Origin: Planctomycetota bacterium
GTDB taxonomy: Bacteria > Planctomycetota > Phycisphaerae > SM23-33
Direction: 5' to 3'
NCBI GenBank assembly: GCA_003644335.1
Contig: QNCB01000005.1
Coordinates: forward strand, 1 to 15,074
Length of the DNA: 15,074 nt
A model generated the notes under the pieces. That model had not been told where the DNA came from, made no database searches, and worked only from the letters and a program-made list of their open reading frames with translations. Positions 1 to 5,545 of the stretch are shown here, one piece after another; positions within the stretch are counted from its first letter, which is position 1; each line of letters starts with the position of its first letter. The position numbers and the translations under genes are program-made.

Positions 1-149
1 AGGGCGTCATTCGTCGCATTGAATGCGATGAGTTCTACAGCATGACAATGAACGAGAAGCGCCCGATGATCCCCGACGAGGACGGCAACCCCGTCAGGGA
101 TACGGCACATTCGTGCACTCTGGATATTCACTTCGTGGTGAGGGAGTAA
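1..149 (+). CDS. 3' end of an unidentified gene (partial)
   Basis: The frame starting at position 3 is open from the window edge to a TAA at 147-149. It gives the last 48 residues of a protein that begins outside the window. The tail reads ...GVIRRIECDEFYSM, then MNEKRPMIPDEDGNPVRD, and ends CTLDIHFVVRE. I do not recognise the family. The next gene starts 4 nt after this stop, and its GGGAG ribosome binding site lies within the last codons here, so both genes are probably on one transcript. Coding status rests on the open frame, the direction and the tight junction. Confidence 0.7.
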   Translation, partial: GVIRRIECDEFYSMTMNEKRPMIPDEDGNPVRDTAHSCTLDIHFVVRE

Positions 150-153
150 AACG

Positions 154-387
154 ATGGCTGATAATCAAATATTCTTCCGTGCAGATGATAAAGACACTGC
201 TTACTGGGCTCACAAGAAGAGGGGCGATCCTCTCTGGGCTATCGTGGATAAGCGTTCCAAGAAACCCAAGCCGCTGATGTTTGTTGTATGCCCCGACATG
301 GAAAGGGTGTTTTTTCAGATGGATCGAGGCGGTATGCGCAAGAGAATGTGGGTGGCTAAGCTCGTGGCAAAAGAGCGGCCGTTCTAG
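154..387 (+). CDS. Hypothetical protein, 77 aa, basic
   Basis: ATG start at 154, with GGGAG about 9 nt upstream inside the end of the previous gene. The product is basic, with a Lys/Arg patch (KRSKKPKPL) followed by a hydrophobic stretch (MFVVCPDMERVFFQM) and a basic end. There is no signal peptide or recognised motif. I do not recognise the family. The composition would suit a small soluble protein that binds nucleic acid, but nothing specific supports that. Confidence 0.75.
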   Translation: MADNQIFFRADDKDTAYWAHKKRGDPLWAIVDKRSKKPKPLMFVVCPDMERVFFQMDRGGMRKRMWVAKLVAKERPF

Positions 388-400
388 AAAGGACGCTAGT

Positions 401-700
401 GTGAAAAAAGAAAGAGAGACCGAGATCCACACCTATCTGCGCCTTCCTCGAGAGGAGTGGCCGCGGGAGGAGCCGCACAGGTGCGTAGCCGAGCTGCTCG
501 ACACCATCGAAGTGATCGAGACGACCATGACCTCCGCCGCCATCGTGGACAAGAAACGCCAGAGCGTCCTCGACGAAGCCGTCCGCTACGTCAAGGAGAC
601 CCTGAAGATGGACCGCGTCGCCATGGAGGAGGACTGCGTTGTGATGTTCAAGGATGTGCTCAACATCCTGCAGTCGGACATGGCGGAGACTAGGAGGTGA
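401..700 (+). CDS. Hypothetical helical protein, 99 aa (GTG start)
   Basis: I chose GTG at 401. AAAGGA at 388-393 is correctly spaced before it, whereas the ATG at 281 would overlap the preceding gene by more than 100 nt and has no ribosome binding site. The product begins (M)KKERETEIHTYLRLP and is then almost wholly helical and charged. A central segment (AELLDTIEVIETTMTSAAIV) resembles an amphipathic helix or short coiled coil. It ends at a TGA that abuts the next gene. No family recognised. Confidence 0.75.
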   Translation: MKKERETEIHTYLRLPREEWPREEPHRCVAELLDTIEVIETTMTSAAIVDKKRQSVLDEAVRYVKETLKMDRVAMEEDCVVMFKDVLNILQSDMAETRR

Positions 701-701
701 G

Positions 702-995
702 ATGCCCTGGTATCGATTTTACTGCACCTACGGCCCCGGTCACCCGAGCTCCGCTGAAACTTATCGCTACTACAACCTGGATGCGCAAAACGATGAGGGG
801 GTCAAAGATTTCCTCAAGGAGGAGTGGCGGGAGTGGTGCCGCCAGGAGTGGCTCGAGGACGCAATCGGGGGTCAGGAGTCGGTAAAAGAATTGCCGGAGA
901 GAGAACGGCAGTTACAGATCCGGAAGTACCGGAGTCGTGTGAAAGCGGCGTACGAGATGCTCCTCGTCTTGGGGGCGGATAAAGAGGAGTCGTGA
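702..995 (+). CDS. MPWY-family small protein, copy A (97 aa)
   Basis: ATG at 702 follows TAGGAGGTGAG, a near-perfect ribosome binding site. The product starts MPWYRFYCTYGPG, has an acidic Trp-rich middle (KEEWREWCRQEWLED), and ends with a charged helix and the tail LGADKEES. The next gene also begins MPWY-K-F and ends GAEEEEL, so the two look like diverged tandem copies. The TGA overlaps the next ATG (TGATG), implying translational coupling. Function unknown; no catalytic motif seen. Confidence 0.8.
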   Translation: MPWYRFYCTYGPGHPSSAETYRYYNLDAQNDEGVKDFLKEEWREWCRQEWLEDAIGGQESVKELPERERQLQIRKYRSRVKAAYEMLLVLGADKEES

Positions 996-1285
996 TGCCT
1001 TGGTATAAGTTCTCAGCGGCGCAGCAGCTCGAGTTCAACGACGAGATCTACTACACCCCCGTCGTGGAGTACGAGTACTACACGGATGCTCCTCCCCGGG
1101 ATGTCCTGGACGAAGAGCTCGAATCCCGTCTTGGTGAGTTCGTAGAGGATCGCAAATGGGAAGAGGTCGACGCTGCTGATGTTTCCGATGAGGATAAACA
1201 GCGTGTCCGAGAGCGCAAACGAGCAACTGTACAGCACACCCTCGAAACTCTGATCGATATGGGGGCGGAGGAGGAAGAACTATGA
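995..1285 (+). CDS. MPWY-family small protein, copy B (96 aa)
   Basis: ATG at 995 is preferred over the GTG at 992. It overlaps the upstream TGA by one base and restores the MPWY start shared with the preceding gene; GAGGAG at 984-989 is the ribosome binding site. The middle is Tyr/Glu-rich (VVEYEYYTD), then acidic. The C-terminal helix has Arg at regular spacing followed by L-x2-MGAEEEEL, like copy A. The protein is strongly acidic. The ATGA overlap with the next gene (1282-1285) indicates coupled translation. Function unknown. Confidence 0.8.
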   Translation: MPWYKFSAAQQLEFNDEIYYTPVVEYEYYTDAPPRDVLDEELESRLGEFVEDRKWEEVDAADVSDEDKQRVRERKRATVQHTLETLIDMGAEEEEL

Positions 1286-1812
1286 GCGACCGTAACTTCA
1301 CGCCTGGTGTCTGGGCTACGTTGCCCAATCTGACCCGTACGCATTTCGTTCCCTATCTCAGGGGGACGCGCAAGCCTGCCATTGCTTCTCTGTGTGGCTG
1401 TGCTCACACTGACACGAAGCACAAGGAGTGGGACTTGAACGTCATGACGATCAAGCCCGACACCGAGGGGTACGTTAAGCCGCGGTGCGAGCGGTGTTTG
1501 GCGGCCCAAGCCAAAGAGCGAGGGGACCAGATCGCAGAAGAGCGCGACAAGAAGACCACCCACGCGTCGGAGATTTCGGTGTCTCTCACTGTCCGCCAGG
1601 ATGATACGCCTATCGCCTGGGTGCCGGTCCCCGACCTGGAGGCCGTCATCGAGATCCTCAAGCGCCAGAGGCCCATCGTCACTGACGATGTGTGTCGCAT
1701 CAAGTACGATATACTGGACGCCGCCATCGTGGGTCTGCGTCGCTACATCGACGAAGCGAACGAGCGCAACGAGAAGACCGAGGTCACCACGCGGATTAAG
1801 GAGATGCCGTGA
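1282..1812 (+). CDS. Hypothetical Cys-rich (putative zinc-binding) protein, 176 aa
   Basis: The start overlaps the previous stop as ATGA, with GGAGGAGGAAG just upstream. The N-terminal half carries C38-x-C40, His42 and His47, and then C69-x2-C72 after an acidic loop, which could form one zinc site. A highly charged helix follows (residues about 75-95). The C-terminal half contains an amphipathic stretch (VPVPDLEAVIEILKRQRP) and another helix ending in charged residues. I do not recognise the family. It could be a nucleic-acid-binding or adaptor protein; metal binding is inferred only from Cys spacing. Confidence 0.75.
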   Translation: MSDRNFTPGVWATLPNLTRTHFVPYLRGTRKPAIASLCGCAHTDTKHKEWDLNVMTIKPDTEGYVKPRCERCLAAQAKERGDQIAEERDKKTTHASEISVSLTVRQDDTPIAWVPVPDLEAVIEILKRQRPIVTDDVCRIKYDILDAAIVGLRRYIDEANERNEKTEVTTRIKEMP

Positions 1813-1851
1813 AAATCGAAAGGCGAATAGGGCGCTGGCCAAGTTGAAGAC

Positions 1852-2004
1852 ATGAACGTTCGTGATTTCACACAGGACGCTCACTACGAGTGTTGTAACT
1901 GTGGTTACCGATGGTGGGACGTCAAGGGGCCGCAGTCGGGCCCATGTCCCAAATGCGGTAGCCTCTACTACAAGTGGCTCAACTACGAGGTGCGCGATGA
2001 TTAG
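1852..2004 (+). CDS. Mini zinc-ribbon protein, 50 aa
   Basis: The frame opens with ATG at 1852 (MNVRDFTQDAHYE) and closes at TAG 2002-2004. It contains C14-C15-x-C17-G and C32-P-x-C35-G, the two zinc knuckles of a rubredoxin-like or zinc-ribbon fold, separated by a Trp-Trp turn. The rest is short and aromatic (LYYKWLNYE). The ribosome binding site is weak (TTGAAGA), so initiation may depend on coupling to the gene ending 40 nt upstream. Phages often carry such stand-alone ribbons; the binding partner is unknown. The last 8 nt overlap the next gene. Confidence 0.75.
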   Translation: MNVRDFTQDAHYECCNCGYRWWDVKGPQSGPCPKCGSLYYKWLNYEVRDD

Positions 2005-2266
2005 AGGATACGGCTTCGACATGTACGACCGGGACAATAAGATTTTCCGGATCGCCGCCATCTTTTCCAGCCTCTGGTTTCTCGGCGGAGTCTTCTTCAT
2101 TGTTGTGGGGTTGCTAGCTCCCTTATCTGTTACGGCCGCAATGTGTTTCTTCTGTGGCGCGTGGTGCGCTGCCTTCTCTGTCTTCTTCGTAACGCACGAG
2201 CTCCGTTTCCGCCGAAAGATGCGTCTCCGAGACGCAGAGAGGATGTCTGAGGAATGGCTCTCATAG
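1997..2266 (+). CDS. Small membrane protein with two transmembrane helices (89 aa)
   Basis: ATG at 1997 lies inside the end of the zinc-ribbon gene, with GAGG spaced 6-7 nt before it. Two long hydrophobic segments are visible: roughly residues 16-40 (ending VFFIVVGLL) and 43-65 (containing AAMCFFCGAWCAAF). A strongly basic tail follows (LRFRRKMRLRD), and the positive-inside rule places it in the cytoplasm. Both termini are probably cytoplasmic, making a helical hairpin in the host inner membrane. Small phage membrane proteins can act in superinfection exclusion, lysis or host takeover; nothing here decides between them. Confidence 0.8.
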   Translation: MIRGYGFDMYDRDNKIFRIAAIFSSLWFLGGVFFIVVGLLAPLSVTAAMCFFCGAWCAAFSVFFVTHELRFRRKMRLRDAERMSEEWLS

Positions 2267-2514
2267 ATAAATGTTCTCCCAACTGTCCCGGTTGGAAGTC
2301 GTACCCTGACGGCACGCTCGATGATGAACGGTACTACACTGAAAACCTGGACGACGCCAACCCCAACGAGGACTTCGTCTGTGGCTGGTGCGGTAAGGAC
2401 TTGCCGGGACGCTTCATGTTCTGCAGGGCACACTGCGAGGACGCGTTGATGACGCATCTGGAGAAGTCCGATGACTCCGCCCCCGACGAAGAGTCGGGGG
2501 ACGTGGAGTACTAA
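2254..2514 (+). CDS. Cys-rich putative zinc-finger protein, 86 aa
   Basis: The start overlaps the previous gene by 13 nt, with TGAGGA just ahead of the ATG. The N-terminus has C7-x3-C11 and the centre has C43-x2-C46-GKDLPGR followed by C57-x3-C61. The C-x2-C-GK-LPGR...FC-x3-C arrangement resembles short treble-clef or ribbon domains known from small bacterial and phage proteins (family resemblance by eye). The last 20 residues are acidic and probably disordered. It is one of four consecutive small proteins with paired cysteines. Confidence 0.78.
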   Translation: MALIDKCSPNCPGWKSYPDGTLDDERYYTENLDDANPNEDFVCGWCGKDLPGRFMFCRAHCEDALMTHLEKSDDSAPDEESGDVEY

Positions 2515-2534
2515 CCATGAAAGGAGATTCACTG

Positions 2535-2750
2535 ATGGACAGGTTGCTTGAAGCTGTAAATAAGATTCCTGGCGTGTCGGTGAAGCTCCAGCCTTTTTCG
2601 GATGAGGAGCACTCCTGTACACGCAAGGTGCGCTACGTTCATCGAGAGTCTGCTGACCAGGCGGCGCGCTTGATGGGGAAAAAACTCGGGCGACGCATGG
2701 TCGCCTATCCGTGCCGTTATTGCGATGGCTGGCACGTGGGGAGTCAGTAA
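2535..2750 (+). CDS. Phage-type zinc-finger protein ending CxxCxGWHxG (71 aa)
   Basis: I chose ATG 2535 over ATG 2517 because AAGGAG (2521-2526) is ideally spaced for 2535 and lies downstream of 2517. The C-terminal half reads KVRYVHRESADQAARL, then basic residues, then AYPCRYCDGWHVGSQ. The Y-x-C-x2-C-x-G-W-H-x-G ending, with C60, C63 and H67 as likely zinc ligands, is a recurrent signature of small phage proteins. The preceding basic helix suits nucleic-acid contact. Function not established. Confidence 0.82.
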   Translation: MDRLLEAVNKIPGVSVKLQPFSDEEHSCTRKVRYVHRESADQAARLMGKKLGRRMVAYPCRYCDGWHVGSQ

Positions 2751-2753
2751 ACC

Positions 2754-3086
2754 ATGGGGCGTCAACACCATTGTTGTAATTGCGGTACGAGTTTCTCTCA
2801 CCTGAGTCGGATAGACGAGCCGGATGCGCCGTACTATCCGTTAGGTGAGAGTTCATTGATTTGTCGGCGTTGTGTAGAGCTCCTCTTGGAGAAGAAGATC
2901 GGGGGTATGCTGCAGCGTTTGTATGAGTTACGTGATTTCAATGCTCGACACGAGGCTAAAGCTCGAGAAAAACTCCAAGAGATCACTGAGATCTTGTCAT
3001 TCGATGTGCGCTCGATGCCGGAATCTACGTTGCGGCATGCCGTGAGTGAAGCCAAAAAAGTCCTGCAGAATAGTAGGCGTTTTTAA
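2754..3086 (+). CDS. Zinc-knuckle protein with helical tail, 110 aa
   Basis: The start is 4 nt after the previous TAA; GGGGAG is about 12 nt upstream, longer than ideal. The N-terminal 40 residues hold C7-C8-x-C10-G and C37-x2-C40, a plausible zinc ribbon around a Tyr-Pro loop. The remaining 70 residues are charged and helical, with possible coiled-coil character (ELRDFNARHEAKAREKLQEI). The DNA here is visibly more AT-rich than the genes before it, which may mean a different origin. No family assigned. Confidence 0.78.
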   Translation: MGRQHHCCNCGTSFSHLSRIDEPDAPYYPLGESSLICRRCVELLLEKKIGGMLQRLYELRDFNARHEAKAREKLQEITEILSFDVRSMPESTLRHAVSEAKKVLQNSRRF

Positions 3087-3097
3087 GGAGGATACAA

Positions 3098-3217
3098 ATG
3101 GGACCATACGACAGTGTAGAACCCGATGATGTGGAGGATCCGAACTTCGATCCGTCGGAGTATTGGAATGACGTTCTCACATCCGATGACGAGGATGACG
3201 ATGAGGAGGACTGGTAG
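3098..3217 (+). CDS. Very acidic 39-aa protein
   Basis: A perfect AAGGAGGAT ribosome binding site (3085-3093) precedes the ATG at 3098, and the frame closes at TAG 3215-3217. Of 39 residues, 18 are Asp or Glu and none is Lys, Arg or His. The last 11 residues are almost entirely acidic and end in Trp. It is probably disordered alone. Extreme acidity is seen in phage DNA-mimic inhibitors, but this is short and similarity to any of them is not shown. The stop shares one base with the next GTG start. Confidence 0.72.
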   Translation: MGPYDSVEPDDVEDPNFDPSEYWNDVLTSDDEDDDEEDW

Positions 3218-3393
3218 TGGATCCTTTAGACAGCGAGTTCGTGAAACACGTCCTCAAGCACCGCCCCGACAGTGTGACGGCGCGGCTGGCGAGAGAGGTG
3301 GAAACGTTGCGTACTCAGATACTGCAATGGAGTTCCCTCGTTGCCGAGGACATGTGGCCGAATCGACGTCAGATCTCGGAGGAGGATTCATGA
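3217..3393 (+). CDS. Hypothetical helical protein, 58 aa (GTG start)
   Basis: GTG at 3217 overlaps the preceding TAG by one base. GAGGAGGA (3203-3210) lies at the right distance. The product starts (M)DPLDSEFVKHVLKHRP, and its centre (RLAREVETLRTQILQW) is a likely amphipathic or coiled-coil helix. It ends RRQISEEDS. It is the last gene before a rho-independent terminator, so it closes the first transcription unit. No family recognised. Confidence 0.72.
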   Translation: MDPLDSEFVKHVLKHRPDSVTARLAREVETLRTQILQWSSLVAEDMWPNRRQISEEDS

Positions 3394-3401
3394 GATAGCC
3401 G

Positions 3402-3438
3402 AAAGGGCGGGGAGGCTTTCACACCCTCGTCCTTTTTT
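3402..3438 (+). terminator. Rho-independent terminator ending the first unit
   Basis: The arm AAAGGGCGGGG (3402-3412) pairs with CCTCGTCCTTT (3425-3435) over 11 positions, two of them G-U. The loop is 12 nt. A run of six T (3433-3438) finishes it. It starts 8 nt after the stop of the 58-aa gene. Its loop also contains the -35-like hexamer of the next promoter candidate. Confidence 0.8.
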
Positions 3439-3447
3439 GGGTACAAG
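3418..3447 (+). promoter_or_regulatory. Sigma70-like promoter candidate overlapping the terminator
   Basis: TTCACA (3418-3423, one mismatch to TTGACA) and TACAAG (3442-3447, two mismatches to TATAAT) are 18 nt apart. The same -10 and the same spacer length recur at 7900-7929 in front of the lipoprotein gene. Both are followed by the sequence AAAGGAGG before an ATG. Having the -35 in the terminator loop allows termination and re-initiation in a very small space. Inferred from consensus and recurrence only. Confidence 0.5.
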
Positions 3448-3457
3448 ACAGTAAACC
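3440..3457 (+). promoter_or_regulatory. GGTACAAG element, copy 1 (possible operator or leader hairpin)
   Basis: The 18-mer GGTACAAGACAGTAAACC matches the copy at 7922-7939 at 14 of 18 positions. It is a degenerate inverted repeat (GGT...ACC arms) around a 6-nt centre. It overlaps the -10 of the promoter candidate and ends 5 nt before AAGGAGG. It could be a repressor site or a transcript-leader structure. Confidence 0.4.
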
Positions 3458-3472
3458 CAAAGGAGGACGGCC

Positions 3473-3778
3473 ATGTCTATCGAACGCACAACGAAGCGCT
3501 TCGCGATTCTCTCTCAGCAGGTGTATCAGAACGTTAAGAAGCGCGGCTGTCCCCAAGAGCTTCTGGAGATGGTCGAGGAGTGTATCTCACTGGCGCATAA
3601 GCTCGGCCTTGAGCCGGAGGTTTTCGAGTCCATGTACGTTACGCGAGCCCATGCGTTACAGCTTCTCGCTGCAGGCAAGAAGTTGGCGATCCTGGAAGAC
3701 GAGGTGCGGCAGCACAATTATCAGGTGCTCGGACAGGCGATGCGTGAGTACATGTTCGAGAAGGAGGGGGAGGCATGA
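3473..3778 (+). CDS. Hypothetical helical protein, 101 aa
   Basis: First gene after the terminator/promoter junction, with a very strong AAAGGAGGA ribosome binding site. The product starts MSIERTTKRFAILSQQVYQ and appears entirely helical. Residues about 25-45 include ELLEMVEECISLAHKLGLEP, and a later segment (AHALQLLAAGKKLAILEDEV) looks amphipathic. It has no metal site or signal peptide. The position suggests a well-expressed lead gene. Its last 4 nt overlap the next start as ATGA. Family not recognised. Confidence 0.8.
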   Translation: MSIERTTKRFAILSQQVYQNVKKRGCPQELLEMVEECISLAHKLGLEPEVFESMYVTRAHALQLLAAGKKLAILEDEVRQHNYQVLGQAMREYMFEKEGEA

Positions 3779-4086
3779 ATGACGATACGCTCACACTGTG
3801 GATGCGGCTCCGAGACGAGGTCACGTTGGGGCGGGACAACCCGGCTCTCTATGACACGGTCCGGGACGTCTCCGACGACATCCACGAAGGGAACTTGCCC
3901 TGGGACCACCCGGAGCTCTTCGTGGACACCATCTGGTCGCTCGGAAAGACCGAGCTCGCCCTCGGTGCGCAGCTCCTCTTCGACGGGATGGAGTGGGACG
4001 AGGAGAGCTCTATCACCTGCAACGAGTGTAGCTACTACGGTATCGTTGAGCAGTTCTTTGCTTACAACGAGGAGGATAAAGAATGA
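3775..4086 (+). CDS. Hypothetical acidic protein with one CxxC, 103 aa
   Basis: It is ATGA-coupled to the previous gene, with GAGAAGGAGGGGG just ahead. The product is rich in Asp, Glu and Trp. A single C-x2-C pair lies near residues 82-85 (ITCNECSYYG), and the tail is acidic (FAYNEEDKE). One pair is not enough for a full zinc site unless the protein dimerises or uses other ligands. The +1 frame is also open, but reads as Ser/Arg/Thr-rich shadow sequence. No family recognised. Confidence 0.8.
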   Translation: MNDDTLTLWMRLRDEVTLGRDNPALYDTVRDVSDDIHEGNLPWDHPELFVDTIWSLGKTELALGAQLLFDGMEWDEESSITCNECSYYGIVEQFFAYNEEDKE

Positions 4087-4307
4087 CCGTCAACGAACTA
4101 CACGACGCCCTGACTGAGCTCATCAAGGCTGACAAGGGAGATCTCGAGGTGCACGTCCATGCGATGACGGGGCGCCTCTCTGGCCGCAGTACTGTTCCCG
4201 TTAAGTCGGTCTCTTCAGGGTTCGACTGGGACTATGGAAAGTTGCTGATTTATCCCGAGGAGACGCTCTTCGGAGAAGCGCTGGCGCGCAAAAGGAGAAA
4301 CAATTGA
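4083..4307 (+). CDS. Hypothetical phage small protein, 74 aa
   Basis: ATGA overlap with the previous stop, and GAGGATAAAG provides the ribosome binding site. The N-terminus (MTVNELHDALTELIKADKG) followed by a short strand (DLEVHVHAM) resembles a common layout in small phage proteins: a helix, then LEV-V strands. A second strand pair ends DYGKLLIYPEE. The tail is basic. The resemblance is only by eye and no function is known. The stop overlaps a TTG start of the next gene. Confidence 0.78.
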   Translation: MTVNELHDALTELIKADKGDLEVHVHAMTGRLSGRSTVPVKSVSSGFDWDYGKLLIYPEETLFGEALARKRRNN

Positions 4308-4462
4308 CCGTACGCACAATCGAAGAAGCAATGCATTGGTTCCTCAACAACTCGTCGGGGACGGTAATCGTGGAACGGGTGGACGGCATGACCAAGGAGT
4401 GCGGCTCTTTTCCCGAAGCTGAGGCGTTCTTGAAGAGCGCCGAGCAAGAGAATGTGAGGTGA
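4304..4462 (+). CDS. Hypothetical protein, 52 aa (TTG start)
   Basis: A TTG at 4304 overlaps the previous TGA as TTGA, with AAAGGAGA (4291-4298) well placed for initiation. The product is (M)TVRTIEEAMHWFLNNSS, then a strand and turn (TVIVERVDGMTKE), then a helix (FPEAEAFLKSAEQE). The compact helix-strand-helix pattern argues for a real small domain. An internal ATG would remove the first helix. Family not recognised. It ends 3 nt before the next start. Confidence 0.68.
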   Translation: MTVRTIEEAMHWFLNNSSGTVIVERVDGMTKECGSFPEAEAFLKSAEQENVR

Positions 4463-4465
4463 AAC

Positions 4466-4750
4466 ATGAAGGCTCGCACAGACGTTCTAGTCGAGATACG
4501 CTCCGCAGTCGAAACCCTTTTAAAGAATGCCGCGGAGTTCAAGGACCGTTTCCGCAAGGACCCCATCAACTGGGGAGATCTGCACTGTACGGAGGTGCTT
4601 TACTGTCTCGATGATGAGGGGCACGAGCGCTACCAGGTCCACATCGCGGAGTGCGACCCTGCTTGCGGTGAGCTCAAGCGTTATATCATCGAAAGTTTAC
4701 AATCTCATTACGACGAGAACGACGAGTTCGAAGTCATCACGGAGTGGTAA
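4466..4750 (+). CDS. Hypothetical protein, 94 aa
   Basis: ATG at 4466, with GAGGTGA just upstream inside the end of the preceding gene. The N-terminus is a charged helix (MKARTDVLVEIRSAVETLLK), followed by a mixed region with three cysteines (LHCTEVLYC and ECDPACG) and an acidic C-terminus ending EVITEW. The cysteines (C-x5-C, then C-x3-C) could bind metal but do not match a familiar pattern. Family not recognised. Soluble, no signal peptide. Confidence 0.78.
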   Translation: MKARTDVLVEIRSAVETLLKNAAEFKDRFRKDPINWGDLHCTEVLYCLDDEGHERYQVHIAECDPACGELKRYIIESLQSHYDENDEFEVITEW

Positions 4751-4752
4751 CT

Positions 4753-4893
4753 ATGTACAAGATAATGGGGCGCTACAATGGCGCGGATGCTGAAGAGATC
4801 GATGAGGCTGACACTCGGGAAGACGCTGAGTATCTCCTTGAGGAGTACAGCACGGCTTTCGGCGATGGCTGGGAGCTGTGGATAGGGAGGTAA
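4753..4893 (+). CDS. Small conserved-type phage protein starting MYKIMGRY, 46 aa
   Basis: ATG at 4753 is 3 nt after the previous TAA and the frame ends at TAA 4891-4893. The product reads MYKIMGRYNGADAEEID, then an acidic helix (REDAEYLLEEYSTAFG), then GDGWELWIGR. This strand, acidic helix and final GW-x-LWI strand resemble a recurrent small phage protein (recollection, not verified). No strong ribosome binding site is visible, so translation is probably coupled to the preceding gene. Confidence 0.75.
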   Translation: MYKIMGRYNGADAEEIDEADTREDAEYLLEEYSTAFGDGWELWIGR

Positions 4894-4895
4894 AA

Positions 4896-5150
4896 ATGGA
4901 CAAGGCGGAACGGAACCTGATCGTAGGAGACATTGTTCAGATTGATCCCGAGCACGACCCCGTGTTCGGTGGATGCTTCATGGTCGTCACTAAGCCTAAG
5001 TCCTTCGGCGCACAGGGCGCCGTTTTGGGACCTGGTATGAACGGCCTTGACGGTACTGGTGTAGCGTACTACCGCTGCGCCTTTGAGCACATGGAGTACG
5101 TTGGTCACGCGGTGTGGGAGTTGGGAAACGCCGAGGAGGAGGATGATTGA
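4896..5150 (+). CDS. Conserved-type phage hypothetical protein, 84 aa
   Basis: I chose ATG 4896, just after GGGAGG, over the ATG at 4878, which lies deep in the preceding gene without a ribosome binding site. The sequence has VGDIVQIDPEHDPVFGG, CFMVVTKPKSFGAQG and a later AYYRCAFEHMEYVG strand. This all-beta pattern with a DPVFGGCFMVV core matches small phage proteins I have seen annotated as hypothetical. The fold suggests a small barrel; function unknown. The last base overlaps the next ATG. Confidence 0.8.
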   Translation: MDKAERNLIVGDIVQIDPEHDPVFGGCFMVVTKPKSFGAQGAVLGPGMNGLDGTGVAYYRCAFEHMEYVGHAVWELGNAEEEDD

Positions 5151-5545
5151 TGGGCTGGCTTTCAAAACTACCAGTAAAGAGCTTTTGCCCCATAGATGAC
5201 GACGTGGGGGTTGTCTATCTGGCGCAGCGAAAAGCAGTTACGTCTTTAGAGGAACTGAAGGACTTCGTCTTTCGGTGGTACGCTCTCTGGGACGAAGGCG
5301 ACGAAAAGGACAAGGTCGAGGTGGGGGATATTACACCAGAGGTGTTTTCTGAGTTCCAGCGCTTACAAAATAATAACGCCGATGCGGATCCTGAGAATGT
5401 GGACCAGTCTATAGCTACGCGTATTCTCCTCCCCAAGAGGCTTTTGCATGCGCACATGGCAGCGCATCAGTACATCGTTCCGTTCAATGTGGCGCTGATC
5501 CAGCTCTACGTCGAAGATGACGAGGACAGGAGAAAAGCGTTTTGA
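5150..5545 (+). CDS. Hypothetical protein, 131 aa
   Basis: The TGA of the previous gene and this ATG share a base (TGATG at 5148-5152). The alternative TTG at 5147 is less likely. CGAGGAGGAGG upstream is a strong ribosome binding site. The product begins MGWLSKLPVKSFCPID, has a short strand, then helices including ELKDFVFRWYALWDEG and a hydrophobic HMAAHQYIVPFNVALIQLYV stretch near the end. The final residues are charged (EDDEDRRKAF). Soluble by appearance, no family recognised. The stop overlaps the TTG start of the next gene. Confidence 0.78.
   Translation: MGWLSKLPVKSFCPIDDDVGVVYLAQRKAVTSLEELKDFVFRWYALWDEGDEKDKVEVGDITPEVFSEFQRLQNNNADADPENVDQSIATRILLPKRLLHAHMAAHQYIVPFNVALIQLYVEDDEDRRKAF

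Noticed and set aside
281..400. Upstream ATG extension of the 99-aa gene
   Set aside because: It would overlap the preceding gene by more than 100 nt with no ribosome binding site, while GTG 401 has a well-spaced AAAGGA.
1078..2856. 592-codon open frame on the minus strand
   Set aside because: It lies antisense to about nine plus-strand genes that have ribosome binding sites and recognisable Cys motifs. Its translation has low-complexity and irregular composition and no domain. It is best explained as a codon-bias shadow.
3779..4117. 112-codon Ser/Arg/Thr-rich frame
   Set aside because: It overlaps the 103-aa gene almost fully in another frame. The 103-aa gene has the ATGA coupling at both ends.
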